DNA of 64,000 nucleotides from Rhodanobacter sp. FW104-R8 (GCF_001617365.1 NZ_LVJR01000019.1:1-64000); one strand, 5' to 3'; numbered from the stretch's first letter, positions 1-10,051 are shown. Notes: generated by a model from the sequence alone, not told the origin. A program made the numbers and translations.

Positions 1-258
1 GTGCTCCTGGCTGGATCCTGCGGCTGGGACGACTGTACGGCGGCGCCGGACGACACGCGGGGTGCGTCGTCCGGCAAAAACGCGATTATCGCGCAAACCC
101 CGCGGGGTCGCGAACCGGTTGCGTCCCGGTGAAGGCGGTGTGCAGGGCCGCGGGGGCGCCGGCAGGCGGCATCGACGGGTACACTGCGCCGACATTCACG
201 GCGACTTCGCCGCACAGGATGGATCCGATGGCCACCGCACGCAAACGCCTTTGATGAC
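1..258. other. Left edge, no gene assigned
   Basis: No reading frame here has a convincing start, ribosome-binding site or recognisable protein. GC richness leaves several frames open, so a gene end running in from the left cannot be excluded. TACACT at 180-185 could be a -10 box for the LysR gene that starts at 259, but no -35 box stands 16-18 bases upstream. An eight-codon frame at 229-255 ends just before that gene and is probably chance. Confidence 0.4.
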
Positions 259-1209
259 ATGCAGCATTCGATGATTTCGATGGGCCTGGCCGCGGTCTCG
301 CTGCGCGACCTCGCGCTGGTGCAGGCGGTGCATCGCCACGGCAGTTTCAACAGTGCGGCGCGGGCGATGCATATCAGCCCCTCCGGGCTGTCGCACCAGG
401 TGCAGAAGGTGGAGCAGGCGCTGGGCGCGCCGCTGTTCGAGCGCGGCGGCCGGAAGATCGTGCCGACCGCAGGCGGCCAGCGGCTGCTGCAGCAGATCGA
501 CGCGGTACTGTCTTCCGCCGAACACCTGCAGCAGGTCGCCCGCGCCGGCGAGGTCGCCTTCGGCGGCGAGCTGCGCCTGGGCGTGCCGGCATCGCTGGGG
601 CCGTACCTGCTGCCGCACCTGATCGCGCCGTTTCCGCAGCATTTTCCCGGGGCGCGGCTGGGCATCTCCGAAGGCAAGCCGCGTGGCCTGCTGCGTCGTC
701 TGGGCGAGGGTGAACTCGACGCGGTGCTGGCACCGCCGGCACCGGCGGTCAGCGGGATCGCATCACGTCCGCTGTTCTTCGAGCCGTGGGAACTGATGCT
801 GCGCGCCGACCATCCGCTGGCCGGCCAGGACAGCATCGCGCTGGACCGGCTTGACCCGGCCGAGGCCACGCTGATGGCGGAAAGCCACGCCGACGGCCTG
901 CAGGGCGGGGGCAGCGAGCACGGCCACGTGCAGGACGTCAGCCTGGAAAGCCTGGCTGCCCTGGTCAGCCTGCGCGGCGGCTATGCGCTGGTGCCGGCGC
1001 TGGCGCACGAGCGGCTGGCCTCGATGCCGAACATCGCGCTGGCGAAACTCAACGGGCAGGCAAGCGGCCGCGAGATCGCGCTGTACTGGCGCGATGCCTC
1101 GCCGTGGCACGACGACCTGCAGGCCTTCGCCGAGCTGCTGCGCAAGCTGGCGCGGCAGCGGCGGGGGCTGCGCGTGGCCGCTGCGAAGGCGAAGGCGGCT
1201 TCGCCCTGA
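259..1209 (+). CDS. LysR-family regulator, OxyR-like but without cysteine
   Basis: DNA-binding transcription factor of 316 residues. A winged helix-turn-helix occupies about residues 14-75 (GSFNSAARAMHISPSGLSHQ), followed by a periplasmic-binding-protein-like effector domain. The effector domain resembles OxyR: SLESLAALVSLRGGYALVPALA aligns with the OxyR stretch that follows its redox cysteine. Where OxyR has the reactive loop this protein reads ADGLQGGGSE, and the whole protein has no cysteine. It therefore cannot sense peroxide through a disulfide, and its ligand is unknown. Starts at 271 or 280 are also possible. It converges on the porin gene with 76 bases between them. The family is clear; the target genes are unknown. 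Confidence 0.88.
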   Translation: MQHSMISMGLAAVSLRDLALVQAVHRHGSFNSAARAMHISPSGLSHQVQKVEQALGAPLFERGGRKIVPTAGGQRLLQQIDAVLSSAEHLQQVARAGEVAFGGELRLGVPASLGPYLLPHLIAPFPQHFPGARLGISEGKPRGLLRRLGEGELDAVLAPPAPAVSGIASRPLFFEPWELMLRADHPLAGQDSIALDRLDPAEATLMAESHADGLQGGGSEHGHVQDVSLESLAALVSLRGGYALVPALAHERLASMPNIALAKLNGQASGREIALYWRDASPWHDDLQAFAELLRKLARQRRGLRVAAAKAKAASP

Positions 1210-1285
1210 CGGCACCTCGGGACCGACAGGGCGGGCCGCCGCTACGGCAGGCGCCGGAAGCGCTGCGCGCGATGCGTTGCGATGG

Positions 1286-2611
1286 TCAGAGTTCCAGATG
1301 CGCCCGCAGCGCCACGAAGCGCGCGGGCCCGCGATCGCGGTTGTAGCCGGGGTTGTGCACCAGTTGCAGGTCGGGGCTCAGGGTGAGGTACCTGCCGATC
1401 GAGAAGTTGTAGTAGACCTCGAGCAGCCGCTCCCTGCCGTAGCGGAGCGCGCCGTCGCCCAGCACGAACCCGCTGCCGCCCAGCGCGAGGTATTCGCGAT
1501 GCCCTGGCGAGAGCTCGTTGAGCGCCACACCGACGCCGAGACGGTCGCCGGGCCGGTTCCAGTGCGCGCCCGACAACTGGAAGCCGCCGCTCAGGGTGCG
1601 GTCGACCTCGGTGAAGGCGAACGATTCGGTGCGGCCGTCGTTCCAGCCGGCGCGCATGAACAGGCCGGTGTCGCCGTGGTCGGCCAGCGGCAGCTCGCCG
1701 TTGAGGCCGAAGCCGTACTTGCGACGGCCGGGGCGGTCGTCGGCCGCGATGTCGGGCACGCTGCCGCTGGCCCGCGCCGTGTCGATGGCCTGCCGGTATA
1801 CGCCCATCGAGGCGGTGTTGCGGAAGGCCAGCAGGCGCAGCGCCCAGCCATCCGGATCGGGTTGCACGGTCAGTTCGGCCTGCTCGCCGCGGGCCCGGTG
1901 CAACGACGACACCAGGCGCTGGCCGTTGGCGTGCAAGGGCATCCGGTAGATGCCGTAGCGCAGGCTCCAGCCGGCATCCACCCAGGCCAGCATCACGCCG
2001 TCGGTATAGCCGCGGGTATCGGCGGCGAAATCCCAGGCGGTGTCGTTGAACAGCGTCCAGTTCATGAACTGGGTGCGCGTGCTGCCGGCGTAGCGGTTCT
2101 TGTCGAAGTCGTCGCCGACGGCCATCTTGCCGGCCTTGACCTCGACCCGCCGCACGGCTTCTTCACCGGGCAGCTGGTCCTGGGCGCGCTCCACCGCCGA
2201 GGTGGCGTCGCCCAACGGCAGCGTCCAGCGCAGGAAGCGGCGGGCCACATAGGGACCCTTGCCCAGGCCGGTGGTGCCGGCGCGGATCACGTCGCCGTTG
2301 GTCAGGCCGCCCAGGCCGGTGGCGTCGCTGACGCCGGCGCCCTTGAACATTTCCACATCGAAGTAGAACTGCAGGCGCGCGGGCAGGGCCACGCCGAAGT
2401 AGACGCCGAAGGTGTCCGAGCGCCGGGTGTCGCTGCGGGCGTGCAGGCTCAGCGGGCCGGCATAGGGCGAATGCAGCGAAGACTGGTGCTGGTCGACGAA
2501 GGTGTATTGCGCGCCCAGCCACTGGGGCACGAACAGGGGCGCGTCGCCGGCGTGGGCGAGCGTGGCGGCCAGCGCCAGCGGTGCGGCGAGGAGGTAACGG
2601 GTGAAGCGCAT
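1286..2611 (-). CDS. OprB-type carbohydrate-selective porin
   Basis: Predicted outer-membrane beta-barrel of 441 residues. A signal peptide covers residues 1-21, ending AHA before GDAPLFVPQWLGAQYTFVDQHQ. The rest has the alternating aromatic/polar strands and family signatures of OprB-like porins, such as GYTDGVMLAWVDAGWSLRYG and the EVYYNF strand near the C-terminus. OprB proteins admit sugars; the substrate here is unknown. The ATG at 2611 is chosen because it directly precedes the signal peptide; the frame is open for about 30 codons further upstream without sense. The final residue is leucine, not the usual aromatic one. It is transcribed alone. Confidence 0.8.
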   Translation of the reverse strand: MRFTRYLLAAPLALAATLAHAGDAPLFVPQWLGAQYTFVDQHQSSLHSPYAGPLSLHARSDTRRSDTFGVYFGVALPARLQFYFDVEMFKGAGVSDATGLGGLTNGDVIRAGTTGLGKGPYVARRFLRWTLPLGDATSAVERAQDQLPGEEAVRRVEVKAGKMAVGDDFDKNRYAGSTRTQFMNWTLFNDTAWDFAADTRGYTDGVMLAWVDAGWSLRYGIYRMPLHANGQRLVSSLHRARGEQAELTVQPDPDGWALRLLAFRNTASMGVYRQAIDTARASGSVPDIAADDRPGRRKYGFGLNGELPLADHGDTGLFMRAGWNDGRTESFAFTEVDRTLSGGFQLSGAHWNRPGDRLGVGVALNELSPGHREYLALGGSGFVLGDGALRYGRERLLEVYYNFSIGRYLTLSPDLQLVHNPGYNRDRGPARFVALRAHLEL

Positions 2612-2863
2612 GGTCTCGTTCCGTGCAGGGGCACGGAGCGAGCGGGTCAGACCGGTCCGGCCCCGCTCACGGCCGTGCCGTGATGGTATGGCTGCGGTGG
2701 GCATGGCGACGCTGGCGCGTCGGGCTGCCGCCGCGACTACTGGCGGGATCGTCGTTCATCTGGGTTGCGGATATCCGGTGGGGCCTCCCGGGCGGAGGCG
2801 CGCGCATGATCGGCGCACGCGACCGGGGTGTCAATGCCGGTGGCGTGTGCCGATGGGTGTTCG

Positions 2864-4693
2864 TCACGAGCCGCGCGAGGCCCGCTTGCGGTCGTTTTCG
2901 GTGAGGTGCTTCTTGCGCAGGCGGATTTCCTTCGGGGTGACCTCGACCAGCTCGTCGTCGTCGATGAAGTCCAGCGCCTGCTCCAGCGAGAACTTGATCG
3001 CCGGGGTCAGCTGGATTGCATCGTCCTTGCCCGAGGCGCGCATGTTGGTCAGCGGCTTGGGCTTGATCACGTTCACCGTGAGGTCGTTGTCCTTGGCGTG
3101 GATGCCGACCAGCTGGCCTTCATACACGTTGTCACCCTCGGCCGCGAACAGCTTGCCGCGATCCTGCAGCGGCCCCAGCGAATACGCGGGGGTGGTGCCG
3201 CCGGCGTTGGCGATCATCACACCATTGAGGCGCTTGGCGATCTGGCCCTCTTCCTTCGGACCGTAGTGGTCGAACACGTGGAACAGCAGGCCCGAACCCT
3301 GGGTCAGGGTCTTGAACTGGTTCTGGAAGCCGATCAGGCCACGCGCCGGAATCTCGTAATCCAGGCGCACGCGGCCCTTGCCGTCGGATTCCATGTTCTT
3401 CAGCTGGCCCTTGCGCACGCCGAGCCTTTCCATCACCGCGCCCTGGTGCACTTCCTCCACGTCGACCACCAGTTGCTCGATCGGCTCCATCTTCTGGCCG
3501 TCGATCTCCTTGATGATCACTTCCGGGCGCGACACGGCCAGCTCGTAGCCTTCACGGCGCATGTTCTCGATCAGCACCGACAGATGCAGCTCGCCGCGGC
3601 CGGAGACCAGGAACTTGTCGGCGTCGGAGCCTTGCTCGACCTTCAGCGCCACGTTGTGCACCTGCTCGCGATCCAGACGCTCACGCAGCTGGCGGCTGGT
3701 CAGGAACTTGCCGCCGGACAGATCCTTATTGCCGGCGAACGGCGAGTTGTTGACCTGGAAGGTCATCGAGATAGTCGGCTCGTCCACGGTCAGCGCGGGC
3801 AATGCTTCAGGTGTATCCAGCGCGGTGACGGTGTCGGAGATGGTGAGGTCGGCGATGCCCGAGATCGCGACGATGTCGCCGGCCTCGGCGCTGTCCTGCT
3901 CGATCCGCTCCAGACCGAGGAAGCCCAGCACCTGCATCACCTTGCCCTGGCGCTTCTTGCCATGGCGATCGATCACGGCGACCGGCATGCCCTTCTTCAA
4001 GGTGCCGCGCTGGATGCGGCCGATGCCGATCACGCCGACGAAGCTGTTGTAATCGAGCTGGCTGATGCGCATCTGGAACGGGCCATCCGGATCGACGTCC
4101 GGCTTGCTCACGTGCTGCATGATCGCTTCGTACAGCGGGGTCATGTCGCCTTCGCGCACGTCGTCGTTGAGGCCGGCATAGCCGTTCAGCGCCGAGGCGT
4201 AGACGATCGGGAAATCCATCTGCTCGGGGGTGGCGCCCAGGCGATCGAACAGATCCCACACCTGCTCGACGACCCACTCGGGACGGGCGCCGGGGCGGTC
4301 GACCTTGTTGATCACCACGATCGGCTTGAAGCCCATCGCGAACGCCTTCTGCGTCACGAAGCGGGTCTGGGGCATCGGGCCGTCCATCGCGTCGACCAGG
4401 ATCAGCACCGAGTCCACCATCGACAGCACGCGCTCCACCTCGCCGCCGAAGTCGGCGTGGCCGGGGGTGTCGACGATGTTGATGCGGTTGCCCTGCCAGG
4501 TGATCGCGGTGTTCTTGGCCAGAATGGTGATGCCGCGTTCCTTTTCCTGGTCGTTCGAGTCCATCACGCGCTCGGCCAGCACGGTGCGCTCGTTGAGCGT
4601 GCCGGACTGCTTGAGCAGGCAATCGACGAGGGTGGTCTTGCCGTGGTCGACGTGGGCGACGATGGCGATATTGCGCAGTTTTTCGATGGACAT
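2864..4693 (-). CDS. typA: Translational GTPase TypA/BipA
   Basis: Ribosome-associated GTPase of 609 residues, the usual full length, with a role in stress adaptation and 50S assembly. The GTPase domain has G1 AHVDHGKT (13-20), G2 RGITI, G3 DTPGHADF and G4 NKVDRPGA, followed by EF-G-like beta-barrel and alpha-beta domains and the BipA-specific C-terminal domain ([13 protein letters not shown] end). It is monocistronic on the minus strand, with a perfect TATAAT hexamer 60 bases upstream of its ATG. The assignment is secure. Confidence 0.97.
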   Translation of the reverse strand: MSIEKLRNIAIVAHVDHGKTTLVDCLLKQSGTLNERTVLAERVMDSNDQEKERGITILAKNTAITWQGNRINIVDTPGHADFGGEVERVLSMVDSVLILVDAMDGPMPQTRFVTQKAFAMGFKPIVVINKVDRPGARPEWVVEQVWDLFDRLGATPEQMDFPIVYASALNGYAGLNDDVREGDMTPLYEAIMQHVSKPDVDPDGPFQMRISQLDYNSFVGVIGIGRIQRGTLKKGMPVAVIDRHGKKRQGKVMQVLGFLGLERIEQDSAEAGDIVAISGIADLTISDTVTALDTPEALPALTVDEPTISMTFQVNNSPFAGNKDLSGGKFLTSRQLRERLDREQVHNVALKVEQGSDADKFLVSGRGELHLSVLIENMRREGYELAVSRPEVIIKEIDGQKMEPIEQLVVDVEEVHQGAVMERLGVRKGQLKNMESDGKGRVRLDYEIPARGLIGFQNQFKTLTQGSGLLFHVFDHYGPKEEGQIAKRLNGVMIANAGGTTPAYSLGPLQDRGKLFAAEGDNVYEGQLVGIHAKDNDLTVNVIKPKPLTNMRASGKDDAIQLTPAIKFSLEQALDFIDDDELVEVTPKEIRLRKKHLTENDRKRASRGS

Positions 4694-4752
4694 GGGATTG
4701 ACTCGGGCGACTCGGAGGCCGTCACGCAGGTTTTTGAAGGGCGAATTGACCG

Positions 4753-4758
4753 ATTATA
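4753..4758 (-). promoter_or_regulatory. -10 box of typA
   Basis: A perfect TATAAT lies on the minus strand about 60 bases upstream of the typA ATG. TTGTCA is present but only 10 bases upstream of it, so no correctly spaced -35 box is seen. The start point would fall near 4746. Confidence 0.55.
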
Positions 4759-4840
4759 CGGACTTGTGTGACAACTTGCCCGTCATTTCTTCGGTCCGTT
4801 CATCCCGCCTGCAGCCCGCGATCCGCGGACGCCGCCGTGG

Positions 4841-6238
4841 CTACACCACGCCGAGGAGATAGTACGCGGCGATCACCACCAGCACCGCCAGGGTCTTGAC
4901 CACGGTGATGGCGAAGATGTCCTTGTAGGACTGCCGGTGGGTCAGTCCGGTCACCGCCAGCAGGGTGATCACGGCGCCGTTGTGCGGCAGGGTGTCCATG
5001 CCGCCGGAGGCCATCGCCGCGACCCGATGCAGCACCTCCATCGGGATGCCGGCGGCGTGCGCGTTGGCGATGAAGGTCTCGGCCATCGCCCCCAGCGCGA
5101 TGCTCATGCCGCCGGAGGCCGAGCCGGTGATGCCGGCCAGCGCGGTGACGGTGACCGCCTCGTTGAGCAGCGGGTTCGGGATCGTGTGCAGCGCATCGGC
5201 GACCAGCTTGAAGCCGGGCAGGGCGGCGATCACCGCGCCGAAGCCGTATTCCGAGGCCGTGTTCATCGAGGCCAGCAGCGCGCCGCCGACCGCCGCCTGG
5301 CTGCCGGCGGCGAGATGTGCGGTCACCGCCCGCCAGGCGAACGCCAGCACGCACAGAATGCCGGCCAGCAGCGCGCCCTCGACCGCCCAGATCGCAGCGA
5401 CCTTGGACACCTCCTGCACCACCGGCTTCGCGCTGCCGACCACGCTGGGCAGGAACGATTGCGTTTCGCCGTAGAGGCGCGGGATCAGCTCGGTGAACAG
5501 CTTGTTGCACACGCCCACCAGCACCAGCGGCAACAGCGCGACCAGCGGGTGCGCCAGCCGGCCGCCCTCGAACGGGGCCGGCTCGTTGACCAGGTCGTCG
5601 CCGTAGCCTTCGCCGGCCGCGGCGGCCTGGCGCCGGCGCCAGTCCAGATAGCCCAGGCCCGCGATCAGGATGAATACCGCGCCGATCGTGCCCAGCCACG
5701 GCGCGGCCCAGGTGTTGGTGCCGAAGAACGACGTGGGGATGATGTTCTGGATCTGCGGCGTGCCCGGCAGCGAATCCATGGTGAAGGTGAACGCGCCCAG
5801 CGCGATGGTGCCGGGGATCAACCGCTTCGGAATATCGGACTGGCGGAACAGTTCCGCGGCGAACGGGTACACCGCGAACACCACCACGAACAGCGACACG
5901 CCGCCATAGGTCAGCAGCGCGCACACCAGCACGATCGACAGGATCGCCCGGCTGCGTCCGACCAGGCCGATGGTGGCCGCCACGATGGCCTTGGAAAAGC
6001 CGGACAGCTCGATCAGCTTGCCGAACACCGCGCCCAGCATGAATACCGGGAAGTACAGCTTGAGGAAGCCGACCATCCTGTCCATGAACAGGCCGGTGAA
6101 CATCGGTGCCACCAGCGACGGATCGGTCAGCAGCACCGCGCCCAGCGCGGCGAGCGGCGCGAACAGGATGACGCTGTACCCGCGATAGGCCGCGAACATC
6201 AGAAAACACAGTGCGGCCAGCACGATCAGAAATGCCAT
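4841..6238 (-). CDS. GntP-family permease
   Basis: Inner-membrane proton symporter of 465 residues, of the gluconate permease family (GntP). It is hydrophobic throughout, with family signatures [45 protein letters not shown] and [13 protein letters not shown]. The ATG at 6238 is chosen because a GGGGGAG ribosome-binding site lies a few bases upstream; a longer frame to 6340 has no such support. The substrate is not fixed by sequence: relatives carry gluconate or other small hydroxy acids, and some lie beside 3-hydroxybutyrate genes. It diverges from the TonB receptor gene, and the 204 bases between them hold a long palindrome, so the two may be co-regulated. Confidence 0.88.
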   Translation of the reverse strand: MAFLIVLAALCFLMFAAYRGYSVILFAPLAALGAVLLTDPSLVAPMFTGLFMDRMVGFLKLYFPVFMLGAVFGKLIELSGFSKAIVAATIGLVGRSRAILSIVLVCALLTYGGVSLFVVVFAVYPFAAELFRQSDIPKRLIPGTIALGAFTFTMDSLPGTPQIQNIIPTSFFGTNTWAAPWLGTIGAVFILIAGLGYLDWRRRQAAAAGEGYGDDLVNEPAPFEGGRLAHPLVALLPLVLVGVCNKLFTELIPRLYGETQSFLPSVVGSAKPVVQEVSKVAAIWAVEGALLAGILCVLAFAWRAVTAHLAAGSQAAVGGALLASMNTASEYGFGAVIAALPGFKLVADALHTIPNPLLNEAVTVTALAGITGSASGGMSIALGAMAETFIANAHAAGIPMEVLHRVAAMASGGMDTLPHNGAVITLLAVTGLTHRQSYKDIFAITVVKTLAVLVVIAAYYLLGVV

Positions 6239-6317
6239 CCGTGAATCTCCCCCGAAGTGAGCCAGATCCGCGACGATGGTCGGGACATTGGCCCGAGTAT
6301 CCGCACCGCCGCCGGCC

Positions 6318-6348
6318 GCCGGCACTGTACGAAGGTACAAGTGCCGGC
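6318..6348. promoter_or_regulatory. Palindromic operator candidate between permease and TonB receptor
   Basis: Inverted repeat: GCCGGCACTGTAC at 6318-6330, spacer GAAG, then GTACAAGTGCCGGC at 6335-6348. The arms match except for one missing T. The core is TGTAC-N4-GTACA. TATCTA at 6360-6365 could be a -10 box for the receptor gene, which would centre the palindrome near position -40, a usual place for an activator. A partial copy of the core (GTACGAAAGT) occurs on the minus strand near 15950, upstream of the oligomer hydrolase gene. The binding protein is unknown. Confidence 0.5.
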
Positions 6349-6442
6349 CCCCCGATGGGTATCTAAGCTCGTTCCGTCAGCATCCGTTGCCGGTGGCCGC
6401 GTCCACTGCCGGTCACACCACAGGAAAGGGGAAGGGGAAACC

Positions 6443-8665
6443 ATGAAGCGCACGTACCTGAGTCTGGCGATCGGCCTAGCCACCGGGCTGCTGTCCGCGG
6501 CACCGTTGCATGCGCAGCAGGCCACCGACACCGGCGGCAAGGCGGCGAAGACCACCAGCGTCAAGCAGCTCGACCAGATCACGGTCACCGCACGCAAGCG
6601 CGAGGAGACGCTGCAGGACGTGCCGATCGCGGTCAGCGCCTTCACCGCGCAGGCGCTGGAAAGGCAGAACGTGCAGAACCTGGCCGACCTGCAGGGCAAG
6701 GTGCCTTCGCTGCAGATCTACGCCGCCCGCGGCTCCAACACCACGCTCACCGCCTACATCCGCGGCGTCGGCCAGGCCGACCCGACCTGGGGCTTCGACC
6801 CGGGCGTGGGCATCTATCTGGACGACGTCTACCTGGCGCGTCCGCAGGGCGCGGTGCTGGACGTGTTCGACGTCAGCCGCATCGAGGTGCTGCGCGGCCC
6901 GCAGGGCACGTTGTACGGCAAGAACACCATCGGCGGCGCGATCAAATACGTCGCCAACCCGCTGCCGGTGAAGACCGAGGGCTCGGTGGAGGCGACCGTG
7001 GGCACGCATGGCGAAAAGGACGTCAAGGCCAGCCTCGGCGGCGCCAGCGCGGACCAGGTGTGGCGCGGGCGCATCGCCTACGCCAGCGGGCACAACGACG
7101 GTTTCGGCAAGGACATCCTCACCGGCAGCCGCAACGGCAACAAGAACAGCAATGCCGCACGCGCCACGTTCGGCTTCTTTCCGTCCAGCCAGTTCAACGT
7201 GCAGCTGTCGGTCGACGGCGTGCGCGACAACTCCAACCCGCGCGGCGCCAAGATGCTCACGGTGAACAAGCTCGACCCGGCCTACAAGCCGCTGTCGAGC
7301 GATTTCGACACCCGCAGCGGCTTCGCCCAGGTCAACCACACCAAGCTGTACGGCACCGCGCTGACGATGAACTGGATCGCCAGCCCGAACTGGTCGCTGA
7401 AATCCGTGACCGCCGTGCGCGGCTCCTCGACCGACACCAACATCGACTTCGACACGCTGCCGGAGAAGATCGCCGACGTGAACGCGGTCTACAAGGATCA
7501 TCAGTTCAGCCAGGAATTCCAGGCCAACTACGACGCCGGCGGCAGCCTGCACGGCGTGTTCGGCGCGTACTACTTCGACGGCCATGCCGACGGCGAGATC
7601 CACAACATCTTCCTCGGTTCGCCACCGTACTCCACGCTGCACCTGTCGCAGTACGGCAGCACCGGCGGGCGCATGGGCACCAAGAGCTATGCGGGCTACG
7701 GCGATTTCACCTGGGACATCAACCCCAGCTGGAGCCTGGACGTGGGCCTGCGCTACACCCACGAGACCAAGACCGCGCTGATCCAGAACTTCGGCTTCTC
7801 GGACGAGACCTTCACCACGCGCACCAGCACGCTGGCCAACTTCAGCGGCTCGCACGCGACCAGCAACGTCTCGCCGAAGGTTTCGCTGGACTGGAGCGTG
7901 AACGACCAGGTGAGGCTCTACGCCAGCTACTCGGAGGGCTTCCACTCCGGCGGCTACAACATCCGCGCCAATTGCGTGGCGGTGCCCAGCTCGTGTCGCC
8001 CGATCGACGACGAGAAGGTGCAGTCGTTCGAGCTGGGCAGCAAGATGACCTTCCTGGACGGCGCGCTGATGATGAACACGGCGCTGTTCCACAACCTCTA
8101 CACCAACATCCAGCTGTCGGTATTCAGTTCCTACACGCTGCCCAACGGCAGCCAGGGCTTCTTCGGCGACTTCACCAACGCCGGCAAGGGCCACATCGAC
8201 GGCCTGGAGGAGGAGTTTGCCTGGAAGCCGGCCGAGAACTGGACCCTGCGCGGCAACGTCGCCTACCTGCACACCAAGTACACCGAGTACATGACCCGCG
8301 GCGTCAACATCGCCGACCAGCAGAAGTTCACCAACGCGCCGAAGTGGTCCGGCGGCCTGTCGCTGGAGAACACCACGCCGCTGGCCAGCGGCGGCAGCGT
8401 CACCGCGCGGGTGAACTACACCTACCAGAGCATGGTGTACCCGGAAACCACGCTGTCGCCGCTGATCGCCCAGCCCGCGTATGGCCTGTGGAACGCCGGC
8501 GTCATCTGGCAGGTCAACCAGCCCTGGTCGCTCAGCCTGCAGGGCACCAACCTGGCCAACAAGTCCTACCGCACCACCGGCTACAATGTCGGCGCGCTGG
8601 GCATCTACACAGGCTTCTACGGCGCCCCGCGGATGGTCATGCTGAGTGTGAAGTACCGGTTCTGA
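6443..8665 (+). CDS. TonB-dependent outer-membrane receptor
   Basis: Outer-membrane active transporter of 740 residues. The signal peptide covers residues 1-29 (ending LHAQQ), then a TonB-box-like QITVTARKREE, a plug domain (IRGVGQADP, IYLDDVYLARPQG, RIEVLRGPQGTLYGKNTIGG) and a 22-strand barrel ending VKYRF with the terminal aromatic residue. ATG 6443 has the purine-rich site GGAAAGGGGAAGGGGAAA just upstream. The plug is of the broad Xanthomonad/Sphingomonad class often used for sugars or aromatics, so the substrate cannot be named. It diverges from the GntP permease and is followed by a terminator and the PHB depolymerase gene. Confidence 0.93.
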   Translation: MKRTYLSLAIGLATGLLSAAPLHAQQATDTGGKAAKTTSVKQLDQITVTARKREETLQDVPIAVSAFTAQALERQNVQNLADLQGKVPSLQIYAARGSNTTLTAYIRGVGQADPTWGFDPGVGIYLDDVYLARPQGAVLDVFDVSRIEVLRGPQGTLYGKNTIGGAIKYVANPLPVKTEGSVEATVGTHGEKDVKASLGGASADQVWRGRIAYASGHNDGFGKDILTGSRNGNKNSNAARATFGFFPSSQFNVQLSVDGVRDNSNPRGAKMLTVNKLDPAYKPLSSDFDTRSGFAQVNHTKLYGTALTMNWIASPNWSLKSVTAVRGSSTDTNIDFDTLPEKIADVNAVYKDHQFSQEFQANYDAGGSLHGVFGAYYFDGHADGEIHNIFLGSPPYSTLHLSQYGSTGGRMGTKSYAGYGDFTWDINPSWSLDVGLRYTHETKTALIQNFGFSDETFTTRTSTLANFSGSHATSNVSPKVSLDWSVNDQVRLYASYSEGFHSGGYNIRANCVAVPSSCRPIDDEKVQSFELGSKMTFLDGALMMNTALFHNLYTNIQLSVFSSYTLPNGSQGFFGDFTNAGKGHIDGLEEEFAWKPAENWTLRGNVAYLHTKYTEYMTRGVNIADQQKFTNAPKWSGGLSLENTTPLASGGSVTARVNYTYQSMVYPETTLSPLIAQPAYGLWNAGVIWQVNQPWSLSLQGTNLANKSYRTTGYNVGALGIYTGFYGAPRMVMLSVKYRF

Positions 8666-8683
8666 CGATGGCGTTTCCCCATG

Positions 8684-8722
8684 CCCCGCGGGAGTCGCCG
8701 GTGGGCTCCCGCGGGGAGTTTT
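8684..8722 (+). terminator. Terminator after the TonB receptor gene
   Basis: A perfect 11-base stem (CCCCGCGGGAG at 8684-8694, CTCCCGCGGGG at 8706-8716) is followed by AGTTTT, 18 bases after the stop codon. The U-run is short. Confidence 0.7.
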
Positions 8723-8829
8723 GGTCCGGATCCTGCCGGGGCCGGTCCGGCTACCATCGCGGTTCCGGCCGGGCCTGGTGGCGGCATGAGGCCGGCTGCC
8801 GGACGCCGGGCCGCCAGCGGAGAGAATCC

Positions 8830-9852
8830 ATGCGCAAGACCCTCGGTTTCCTGACCCTGCTGCTCGCGGCTACGCTGGCCCGGGCCGCCGCTGCGCCGCC
8901 GCTGTCCAGGCTGAAGATCGATGCTTCGCGCACTGCCGTGGTCGGCCTTTCCTCCGGCGCGTACATGGCCGGCCAGGCGCAGCTGGCGTACCCGGAGCTG
9001 TTCCCGAACGCGGCCATCGTGGCCGGCGGTCCGTACGGCTGCGCCGGCGGCAAGCTGGACGTGGCGCTGGGCAGCTGCATGAAGGGCGTGCCGGCGCCGG
9101 ATGTCGGCGCGCTGGTGGCCAGCGCCGGCAGGCGCTCCGCCAGCGGCGAGATCGGCGCGCTGAAGAACTTGGCCCACGCCCGCGTCTACCTGCTGCACGG
9201 CAAGGACGACGTGCTGGTGGCGCCCGCGGTGGCCGAGGCGGGCGCGCAGTTCTACCGGCAGCTGCGCAACGGCGTGCCGGGATTGAAGGGCATGCAGGTG
9301 CATGACGACGGCCAGCGCGCGTTCGCGCACAACCTGCCGGTGGCCGCCGGCGGCGACGACTGCGGCAAGTCGGTGCCGCCCTACCTGGGCCACTGCGGCT
9401 TCGACGCGGCGGGCGAGATCTTCGCGCAGATGTTCGGCAAGCCGCCGCGCGCGGCGGGCAGCGCGCAGGGTGAACTGCGCCGCTTCGACCAGGATGCGCT
9501 GCGCCCCGGCGGCGCCGATGCATTCCTGGCCGACACCGGCTACGTCTACCTGCCGCCGGCCTGCCTCGCCGGCAAGCCCTGCGGCGTGGTGGTGGTGTTC
9601 CACGGCTGCAGGCAGAACGCCGCCGCGGTGGGCGAGGCCTTCGTCGAGGACGCCGGCTTCAACCGCTGGGCCGACGTCTACGCCGTGGCGGTGCTATATC
9701 CTCAGACCCGCGCAAGTTTCGCGCCCTTGAATCCGCAGGCATGCTGGGACTGGTGGGGATATTCCGGAGCCGACTACGACAGCCGCCAGGGTGTGCAGCT
9801 GCGCTGGCTGGTGAACGCGGTGCGGGCGCTGGGAATGCCAGCGGGGCATTGA
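8830..9852 (+). CDS. Secreted PHB depolymerase, circularly permuted type
   Basis: Predicted extracellular or periplasmic hydrolase of poly(3-hydroxybutyrate), 340 residues, with a signal peptide at about 1-20. The nucleophile motif GLSSGAYMAGQ (Ser41) lies at the N-terminus, Asp126/127 follow in HGKDD, His167 in AFAHNLP, and the oxyanion-hole motif FHGCRQN (Cys260) lies near the C-terminus with NPQACWDWWGY. This order is the circularly permuted alpha/beta-hydrolase layout of the Penicillium funiculosum PHB depolymerase, whose Ser-Asp-His lie at similar positions. No separate substrate-binding domain is visible. It stands alone between the receptor and CrbS-like kinase genes. An oligomer hydrolase gene at 15996 would act next on its products. 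Activity on PHB rather than another polyester is inferred. Confidence 0.85.
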   Translation: MRKTLGFLTLLLAATLARAAAAPPLSRLKIDASRTAVVGLSSGAYMAGQAQLAYPELFPNAAIVAGGPYGCAGGKLDVALGSCMKGVPAPDVGALVASAGRRSASGEIGALKNLAHARVYLLHGKDDVLVAPAVAEAGAQFYRQLRNGVPGLKGMQVHDDGQRAFAHNLPVAAGGDDCGKSVPPYLGHCGFDAAGEIFAQMFGKPPRAAGSAQGELRRFDQDALRPGGADAFLADTGYVYLPPACLAGKPCGVVVVFHGCRQNAAAVGEAFVEDAGFNRWADVYAVAVLYPQTRASFAPLNPQACWDWWGYSGADYDSRQGVQLRWLVNAVRALGMPAGH

Positions 9853-9885
9853 TGGCGGGGCGCCGCCGTCCGCGTCTTTGTCCGA

Positions 9886-9988
9886 CTGTAGGAGCGCACC
9901 CTGTGTGCGATGCTCTTGCTTCATTCGGAGCCAAGGGTTTCAGAGCAAAGAGCTTTCGTCCTCCTGCGGAGGCCGAAAGCTCTTTGCT
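9886..9988. repeat. REP-like half element plus long hairpin
   Basis: 9886-9910 is one arm of the GTAGGAGCGCACCCTGTG repeat seen elsewhere in the window, here without its partner arm. It is followed by a separate perfect 15-base inverted repeat, AGCAAAGAGCTTTCG at 9944-9958 and its complement at 9974-9988, whose loop also pairs (CCTCC/GGAGG). The hairpin may end transcription of the depolymerase gene, but no T-run follows. Confidence 0.75.
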
Positions 9989-10051
9989 CCGGACCATCGG
10001 CGAAGCGACAAGCGCATCGCGGTTGCAGCCGCACCCAGAAGCCCAGGCACC

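Noticed and set aside
229-255. Eight-codon frame MATARKRL just before the LysR gene
   Set aside because: Too short, no strong ribosome-binding site and no attenuator-like structure. Most likely chance.
4753-4773. TTGTCA and TATAAT upstream of typA read as a full promoter
   Set aside because: Only 10 bases separate them; the TATAAT is kept as a -10 candidate, but the TTGTCA cannot be its -35.
6476-8272. A 598-codon open frame opposite the TonB receptor
   Set aside because: Antisense shadow of a clear receptor gene; repetitive His/Val/Gly-rich sequence with no start signal.
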